A stretch of DNA of 13,613 nt from Hamiltosporidium magnivora (Eukaryota > Microsporidia > Dubosqiidae): NCBI GenBank assembly GCA_004325065.1, contig PITI01000363.1, positions 1 to 13,613 on the forward strand, in the 5' to 3' direction. Positions 7,363 through 13,613 of this stretch are shown here, in pieces. The notes beneath the pieces were generated by a model that was not told the DNA's origin, did not search any database, and worked only from the letters and a program-made list of their open reading frames with translations. The stretch's first letter is position 1. The number at the start of each line of letters is the position of its first letter. The position numbers and the translations under genes are program-made.

Positions 7363-8318
7363 ACAGATTTAATTCTAATATAAAATAAGATAATAGATAT
7401 CGCAGTCTGAATTCTTATCTTAAACTTTTTGAAATTCATTCTTCGGAAAAACAACTAAAAATTACTTGTTTTCTATTGATTTGATACCTCTTAATGGATC
7501 TTAATGGAAACTAATTTTATGTTTACGATCAGATGGATATTTTTTTAGAAATGTCATAAAACAAATAACTGGTAAAATTAAAGATTATCATTAAAAACAA
7601 AATACTGAATTCGGTCGATGAAATACTAATTTTAACGTAGTAATAATTTATCCATATTGATAAATAAGTTTGTAGTTAAAACCAAATGACCACGAGGCGG
7701 GTATAGACAACAAAGAAAAGAAAGAGGTATAAGTCATTGTAACCAAATATGTTCGAAAAAAAGACAAAGAAATTAGATAAACAAAAGCCAAATTTGTAAA
7801 CATAAATTTCGTATACAATGACATGAATCAAAACATGAATTAAAAATTATAAAGACTGTCTAATATAAATACAACATGACACAAAACCATATATGACTAA
7901 ATAAGGCGATACACCATATTAAGCAAATCATCCATATTAAAAATATTACTGATTTTATCAATGGAGGTTTCTAACTAAAATATTCTAAATATTTTTAATT
8001 GTGAAAAGAATGTTTCTGTTACTTTAATTATAACAAAAAAGTTATCTTTAATATAAATTGATTTTAAAATAATTATAAACACTTTTTATAAAAGACTTAG
8101 TTGCTTCAATTAATGATAAATACGATAAAAATACTGTATAATACATTGAAAAACATATAAAAAGCTATTTTAAAACAGATTTTTAATAAATATAGACCTT
8201 ATCTTTTTAGATTAATTATGTTATCACGATAAATATAAAAGAATTTACGATATTATTAAATAAATTACAATTGATTGTTTTGACAGCAGCATTTATAGCA
8301 AAGAAAAAATCGTTAGGT
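7363..8318. other. A+T-rich spacer, no supported gene
   Basis: No convincing coding region, RNA or repeat array was seen. The last part (8211-8318) is open in the frame of the downstream gene but contains no ATG there. Confidence 0.5.
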
Positions 8319-8843
8319 ATGAATAGAAATTCGATTTTAAATAATGTGGTTACAAATGAAAGTTTTATGCTAGAAACTGAAGATGATGAAATTCTAACAA
8401 CGGATGTAAATGGCTCTAGCAGAATTGCACAGAGTTTCACAAACAGCAATATATTTGTTACAAATTCTTCTTCAAATCAACAAACTGTACCACCACCATC
8501 CTCTATGCAAACTTTAGATAGTGATAATAATATTCAAAATTTAAACCATGAGCCACGGCATATTCATCGACATCAGGATTTTGTTTTAAAGCTAGAATTT
8601 AAATATATTTTTACACTTTTTTTTGAAAATACATTTTTCCTTTGTTTATCTGTGGTATCGGATTTTAAAAATATCTTTAAAACCTTTTTTTCGCTTTACT
8701 ATTTGATCATTCTATATTTATTTTATAAATACATGAGAGGAAGTAAAGGTTATAATTGTTTATTGACTTGTATTTCTATTTTTCTTATATTGATAAATAT
8801 TTTTTTTGCACAAATTTATTTGAAATTCGTGCTGAGAAATTAA
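8319..8843 (+). CDS. Hypothetical membrane protein with disordered polar N-terminus
   Basis: A 174-residue protein if it starts at the first in-frame ATG (8319, MNRNSILNNVVTNESF). The first 90 or so residues are Ser/Asn/Asp/Gln-rich, with an acidic patch (LETEDDEILTTD) and a Pro run (TVPPPSS), so probably disordered. A His-rich hinge (HEPRHIHRHQDF) follows. The C-terminal half has about three hydrophobic segments (FKYIFTLFFENTFFLCLSVV, FFSLYYLIILYLFYKYM, LLTCISIFLILINIFFA), suggesting an integral membrane protein with a cytosolic head. The frame is open for 36 more codons upstream (to 8211) without an ATG, and no CCC motif precedes the start, so the true N-terminus may be lost or different. 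The polar, non-repetitive head argues for real coding. The family is not recognised. Confidence 0.55.
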   Translation: MNRNSILNNVVTNESFMLETEDDEILTTDVNGSSRIAQSFTNSNIFVTNSSSNQQTVPPPSSMQTLDSDNNIQNLNHEPRHIHRHQDFVLKLEFKYIFTLFFENTFFLCLSVVSDFKNIFKTFFSLYYLIILYLFYKYMRGSKGYNCLLTCISIFLILINIFFAQIYLKFVLRN

Positions 8844-11800
8844 AATGTAGATTAAGTTCGGAAAATTTTATATTTTAATAAATTATCAAATTATATTTTT
8901 TTTAACTGAATAGTCTTTTTACGTTTTTATTATAAATATGTTTAACTTGATTCATAAAAAAGCTTTATTATACGAACATGTAAATTTTTTTTTTTTAAAA
9001 AAAAATCAAAATCAAAAAATTCAAGGAAAATAGATATGTCTGTTACAAAAAACAATTACTATTTTATTTATTATTTAAGCAGGTCATTTTACATCAGTTT
9101 AAATTGTTAAAAAGAAGAGGTATTTAGGCTATATACCGGTTTAGAACTTTCTCTGCTGTTTTCAATATTCTAAATTTTTAGATGTTGTAATCAAATTAGT
9201 TAGAACTATGTTTTAAAGCGTTAATAACCAATTATCGCGCAATACCACCAAAAATAAAGAGTTATAATCGTAAAAAACTCCTAAATACCCCTGCTTATTT
9301 GATTTCACTGTGATTAGATTTTTATTTTTACATGAATATTATTGAGCATTTTTAGGATTTGCTTATGGAATATTTTATAAATAGAGAAAATTAAAACATA
9401 ATGAATTAAGTTAGGTTTCATTTTTGTATTTTTCTTGCATTTTATTCATAATACACTCTAGTTTGTTAGTTTAAAGCGAAAGCATAGCTACTAAACGATA
9501 TTAAAATATTTTACCAAAAAACTTTGAATTTAATACCTAGTATTCTCGTTTTCAGAAGATCTCTTGTTAAAATTATAAGATCAAAGAAACGATTTTGTTG
9601 AATCGAATTTCCAAAACCTTTTTGTTAAGTTAGATTATTATTTGTATGCAAATCGACGAAATTAAAGTCCCAAAATGTTATTTTATTGTTTTTTTTTTGA
9701 ATGGCTAAGCCGTCAGAATTTAAAAATGTCATGTATATTCTCTGTGTACAAATCTTGATACAAAATCTAATTTTTCAGTGGAATAAATGCGCAATAAATA
9801 AATTACACTATATCGAATTAATTCAATGATCATTTTTGAAAAATGCTTCAATTTCCACTAATTATCTTCCGACGAAGCCATTATTAATGGAAAAAAAAGA
9901 TTAGAAACATCTAAAAGACCCAATTAACTTCAACTTATTGTACGATTTCGTAACTTATTTCTTGCCCAACGCCTTGACTTGCTATCCGTGCACTTTGTTT
10001 TTTTTTAATATATTTGCTCTAAAAATACCAATTTGGTATACCATAGAGTTTTAACATCCTTTCATAATACGTATGCCTGGAAAAGCGTTTATTATCGATT
10101 AGTGTGTCATTATATAATTTGAAATGTTTTAGAGAATCATCTTCTACAAACAACCGAATGATTATTTTGATCCATTCCGTCTTTTTGTTATTTTCACGCT
10201 TATATAATTTTTAGTTAAGATTAAAAACCGTAAAATTCCTAAAAAATGGTGATTTTATTATTTATTTTTTCTGTTTCTGAACTAGAAATCACCGTGGCTG
10301 CGTCTATTTGCTTTTCAAGCCTGAATCTATAATGTTTTTGATACAGGCAGAATCGTTTTCAAGATTAAACTTTTAATTACAATATCAAATAGTAAAATAT
10401 AAAACACGTGTATTCTGCCGAACCGAATAAAAAATTGTTATCAATATGTTTGATAAAGCAAACAAATATTTTTCTAATGTTTTAAATAGTAATATCACAA
10501 TAGTAATTACTTGGTTTGTCTTTTTGATTGTTTACTAGAATAGTCTTCTAAGAATATAACCTATAACAGAGGCATCTTGTTGTAATTGTTTTTTTTCCAA
10601 AAATAGGAAATATAAAGATCGATCTTCATTTTAAAGTATAAATCTCGCTAAATTATAAAGAAAATTTTTTAAGCAATCAACTTAAATTCTTTGATATTTC
10701 GGGCATAGAATTTTTTTATTGTTACTCTGTCATATAAAAGTTTATAGAAATCAGAAAATAAATGTGTCAAAATTTAATTATTAAATATTATTTTTATTCG
10801 GAACTTTGAAGAGATAATATTTTAATTAAGAATTTATACATTTCATACTAAGAATCGTATTACATCGATCAGTTAAATGTATGTATTTTCTACAAAAACA
10901 TTTGATTTTCATGTCATATATTTATGGAGGCAAATCAAAGGTTTAAAATACAAACGCAATATATTTTATCCATATGCGATGTATATAGCCATTCATGTAA
11001 AAAATATGCGTTATATCTGGTATTCTTAATACTATTTCTTTTTTTATTTCATCTTGGTCGTATACAATATCTTCTAATCCATCTTTATGATCTCGAATTT
11101 TTGTTCTCTATGATTTTCAGAAATATTTTGGTTTTAAAATGATGGAATGACTTTTTTATTCTTTTATGTTGCTAAATCTGCATGTAGTCATACGACTAAG
11201 AGCGAGAAAGAATTATATCTCTGTACTAAAAATTTATTTCACCATTTTCACTTGTTTTGCTTTTCTTAAGCAAAAATTTTGTTAGCAAAAAAGAATCTAT
11301 TTGATAATATTTTTTTTCGTTCAAAATACCTACAATTTTTTTGTACTCAACTGAATTTCGGAAATAAATAGATTAAGAATGATTTTTTTAAAAAAACTAT
11401 TTTTTATATGAAAAAAATCATTGCAGCAACCATATTATGAAGGTGTGTTTTTTGGTGGCGTATAATTATGTATGCAATGATTCAAAACTGCATACAAAAA
11501 ATAAAGCCTTTTAATGATTTCAGCAAGGTTATACTAATGAATCACAATTATTCATTTCACAAAATCCAATAGAATGCTCGATAATATTTTAGACTTTAAT
11601 TTAAAAAACCGGATTCCTTGGTTTTTAAACATCCAAATGTAGTTTTATATATAATATTAACTGCAAAATACACGGGAATATCTACCTTCATCGATATTTC
11701 AAGGCAGTTATTTTATTGTTTTCGAAATTTTTTTCTGAAAAAAGCGTTAACTCATATTAATTTTTATTTATCGTACTAAAGTTTGGTTTTTAATCCCCCA

Positions 11801-12280
11801 GTTTAAGATTTAAAATGTTTTATTAAAATTTTTTATTTGGTAATTTTATAAGATCATTGGGTTGCTAGTTATTAATTTGTAGAGAGTAATTCAGTTTTAC
11901 ATTAAATAGAAACATAATGTGAATGTTGGCTTATTCTTCTTTAGTTTGATTCACTGAGCTACTATTTCAACATTTTACTACATAATAGCATTATTAATAC
12001 ATTTATTTGTTTGCTTGTATTTTTTTGGTCTTTCATATATAAATTTTTGACCGCTTTTTTGGGATTTTAATAATTATGATCTTTTTTATATACATATTTT
12101 TCTTCTTCTCTTTATTTGATATTAAATTATATGAGACTTATGCACATCTTTCGCTTGTATCATTTATGTTTACCATCTGCTTTACTTTTTGGTTTCTTAA
12201 AAACTTTATTCAAAGGCCATGCTGTATTAGCCGTTTTTATAATCGCTTAACGTTTTATTATTTTATTATGAACGCTTTTA
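8844..12280. other. Gene desert, probably decayed sequence
   Basis: About 3.4 kb of A+T-rich but not simple-sequence DNA with no supportable gene. Open stretches of about 70 codons at 10924-11142 and 12076-12285 (plus strand) encode mainly Phe/Leu/Ile/Tyr runs, as A+T-rich non-coding DNA does. A short stretch at 9962-9995 resembles 6611-6650 at the end of the decayed coding relic, hinting that other degraded copies lie here. No tRNA, CRISPR array or terminal repeats were seen. Confidence 0.5.
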
Positions 12281-12677
12281 TTTAAGTAGAAATCTTTATT
12301 AAAAAGTATCACATATTTTTTAAAACAGTGGCAAATGTTATATTTATTTTCATGACATTAACGCAGTTCTAGGTTTAACATAAATAACTGCTACCCCAAA
12401 ACTCAATCATAAACCCCTGCGATACCTACGTGCCAAAGCCTTTCATCTATCAGGTGTGTAGAACCTAATTACTAGGCGAGTAGGTTACCCGGAGTTCGTT
12501 AATATCCGTTGCATGGAGTTTGATCGAAGGCCGAAGCCCCCTCTGGGCTCCCCCAAGACTATGCAGCATTTTCACTTACTCTACACTTTCGGAACCCAAT
12601 AAACGTCTAGCTAAGATATATTTCAGAGACTTACATGGGGTCATCCTAGACAGTGCAATGTCATACCAACAGGTATA
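12281..12677 (-). repeat. GC-rich inverted-repeat arm, right copy
   Basis: This is the reverse complement of 1-398, with the same hairpins and the same ordered LSU-rRNA-like words when read on the minus strand. Differences from the left arm are mostly A/T here where the left arm has G/C. Examples are TAAGTGAAA here for TAAGTGGGA, and CTGATAG for CTGGTAG. At one site this copy is closer to the LSU form (TTTGGCAC here, TTTGGGAC on the left). A two-base insertion lengthens the AGCCC/GGGCT loop. Homology fades at about 12281. Confidence 0.9.
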
Positions 12678-12830
12678 ACCTGCTACTAGGCTTTCCCGGC
12701 TTTTGATGGTTTTTTTTTTTATATCTCCCAGGCGCCAAGTCTTCCAACCCGAGTGAGATAGGCTGTGTTTCCATGCTTCTTACATTGCAATTACCCACAA
12801 GTTTAGCTGCGGTTCACAATCTAGTTACAT
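12678..12830 (-). other. Continuation of the GC-rich element beyond the paired arm
   Basis: The elevated G+C continues for about 150 bases past the point where the left copy is cut by the window edge, interrupted by a T run at about 12709-12720. On the minus strand 12734-12755 reads CACTCGGGTTGGAAGACTTGGC, which resembles the LSU domain IV start (remembered bacterial form ACTCGGGTGAAGGAACTAGGC), and is followed by GCCTGGGAGA. It lies upstream of the other LSU-like words, as it would in an LSU gene. Identity is uncertain. Confidence 0.4.
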
Positions 12831-12886
12831 AAAAAACTACAAATAAATTTTTAGAAAAAGTTTCTCCATTTCTTAGACCTCTCTCC

Positions 12887-13024
12887 TCATAACAACTCCG
12901 ATGGAACAACCAAAGCTGTAGTGTGGTTGTATTTCCACAAAGAATCCGAACAATGATCACAAACCAGTTTCACAGACTCATTACCAAGCAGAAAGTTTTT
13001 TATGTGGTTATTTCCCTCCAACAT
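12887..13024 (-). pseudogene. 45-codon relic related to the 7255-7320 coding relic
   Basis: From an ATG at 13024 the frame reads MLEGNNHIKNFLLGNESVK and ends at a TGA at 12887-12889. It aligns with KGDNFKNYLFGNEYVK at 7255-7320, sharing G.N, KN, L.GNE and VK. Several differences within the shared residues are synonymous (GGT/GGC and GAG/GAA), which suggests the two diverged while coding. It lies about 60 bases upstream (minus strand) of the GC-rich element. It is probably a fragment; the family is not recognised. Confidence 0.4.
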
Positions 13025-13613
13025 TATTTAAGTAGACATAATTATTTTATTCTATAATTTTAAACAAATTTCTTTTTTGGATCTTGATTACACTGAATAA
13101 AAGAAATAATCATATTACGCTTTTAAATCCCAATTAAATATAATTATAGGTTAATAGTTCTTTATTTTCAATATTTTTTCCGATTATTTTACACTTCAAA
13201 GTCTTCCTCTAAATTCGACATTGTATTCATCTTTATTAATATTTCCTCCGGCATGGTTATCCCATCTAAAATATTAAAGAATAAAAATTTGTATTTAATC
13301 GTTAGACACTATATTCCGCTTATTCGTTTGCTTTAAAGTAATTTATGGCTGTTTATGCGACTCGGCTCTATAATAACACTTGATGACGCACCTTAAGGCT
13401 CTCTTAAGATTTTAGTTCTGACTCAAGTTTTCTTCGTCGATCAAAAGAAATTGACCGACCTTCGTCATATACACTATCAATTCGATGTATTCCTATACAT
13501 CTATAAGATATTTGCAGTCTTTTAAGAAACGTCTTATGGTATTTCGTTACAATATCGTCCTAGATCATCTCTTACAGAAGTATCTCCTAACTAATTTATA
13601 GTTAAGACTTAAC
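13025..13613 (-). other. Spacer with further short possible coding relics
   Basis: Two minus-strand stretches are suggestive only. The stretch at 13189-13308 is 39 open codons including ILDGITMPEEILIKMNTMSN. The stretch at 13412-13531 is 40 codons with one internal stop, including RFLKDCKYLIDV and EYIELIVYMTKVGQFLLIDE. A plus-strand frame over the second stretch is also open (QKKLTDLRHIHYQFDVF), so its strand is not secure. Together with 12887-13024 they could be pieces of one decayed minus-strand gene. Nothing else is recognised up to the window end. Confidence 0.25.

Noticed and set aside
8216..8449. Minus-strand open frame opposite the hypothetical membrane protein
   Set aside because: Antisense to 8319-8843, whose polar sequence looks more like a protein; no start signal.
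10924..11142. Plus-strand 72-codon open frame (MEANQRFKIQTQYIL...)
   Set aside because: Its length is within what A+T-rich non-coding DNA gives by chance in several kb, it has no CCC-like signal, and its C-terminal half is low-complexity hydrophobic. Transcript data could revive it.
11417..11495. Nested short inverted repeats ATCATTGCA/TGCAATGAT and GTATGCA/TGCATAC
   Set aside because: Nine- and seven-base arms at this spacing are expected by chance in several kb of A+T-rich sequence.
12076..12285. Plus-strand 69-codon open frame ending at the repeat arm
   Set aside because: Almost entirely Phe/Ile/Leu/Tyr from T-rich DNA. A GGG lies 15 bases upstream, which could be read as a GGG-like signal, but that alone is weak.
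1..12677. A 12-kb transposon with terminal inverted repeats
   Set aside because: The enclosed genes are ordinary housekeeping genes, no transposase was recognised, and the element clearly extends outward beyond position 12677.

Overview
The window looks like nuclear DNA of a microsporidian or a similarly compact intracellular eukaryotic parasite. The evidence is extreme A+T richness, two intronless eukaryotic housekeeping genes with shortened proteins (a Pik1-like phosphatidylinositol 4-kinase and the FACT subunit SPT16), and a run of C (CCC or CCCCC) 7-11 bases before each ATG. That placement matches the CCC-like signal described upstream of microsporidian genes. The lineage is inferred from these traits; no search was run.

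Layout. 1-398 is a GC-rich repeat arm cut by the window edge. 399-793 is an A+T-rich 3' flank with 19-bp tandem repeats. 794-2797 (-) encodes the PI 4-kinase. 2839-2910 (+) is tRNA-Phe(GAA), only 41 bases from the kinase ATG. 2911-3610 is low-complexity DNA with a 56-bp duplication, a 16-bp tandem repeat carrying AATAAA signals, and a G-rich (on the mRNA strand) SPT16 3' flank. 3611-6397 (-) encodes SPT16. From 6398 to the end the window is mostly gene-poor: a decayed minus-strand coding region (6613-7320), one plausible 174-codon membrane-protein gene (8319-8843, +), about 3.4 kb with nothing convincing, the second GC-rich repeat arm in inverted orientation (12281-12677, continuing to about 12830), and further minus-strand coding relics (12887-13531).

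The most interesting element is the inverted GC-rich repeat. The arms are roughly 93% identical by eye, contain hairpins including a C(UUCG)G tetraloop, and carry several short words in the same order as domains IV-VI of large-subunit rRNA, closer to the bacterial/organellar form than to the eukaryotic cytosolic form. Highly conserved LSU segments are missing, so it is either a very derived rRNA-like RNA, a decayed rDNA/organellar insertion, or a coincidence that an alignment can settle. The arms bracket a roughly 12-kb segment containing the essential genes.

The genes do not form a pathway: lipid signalling and Golgi traffic (PI4K), chromatin transcription (SPT16) and translation (tRNA) simply sit side by side. 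The organisation suggests a microsporidian whose genome has expanded with decayed repeats.
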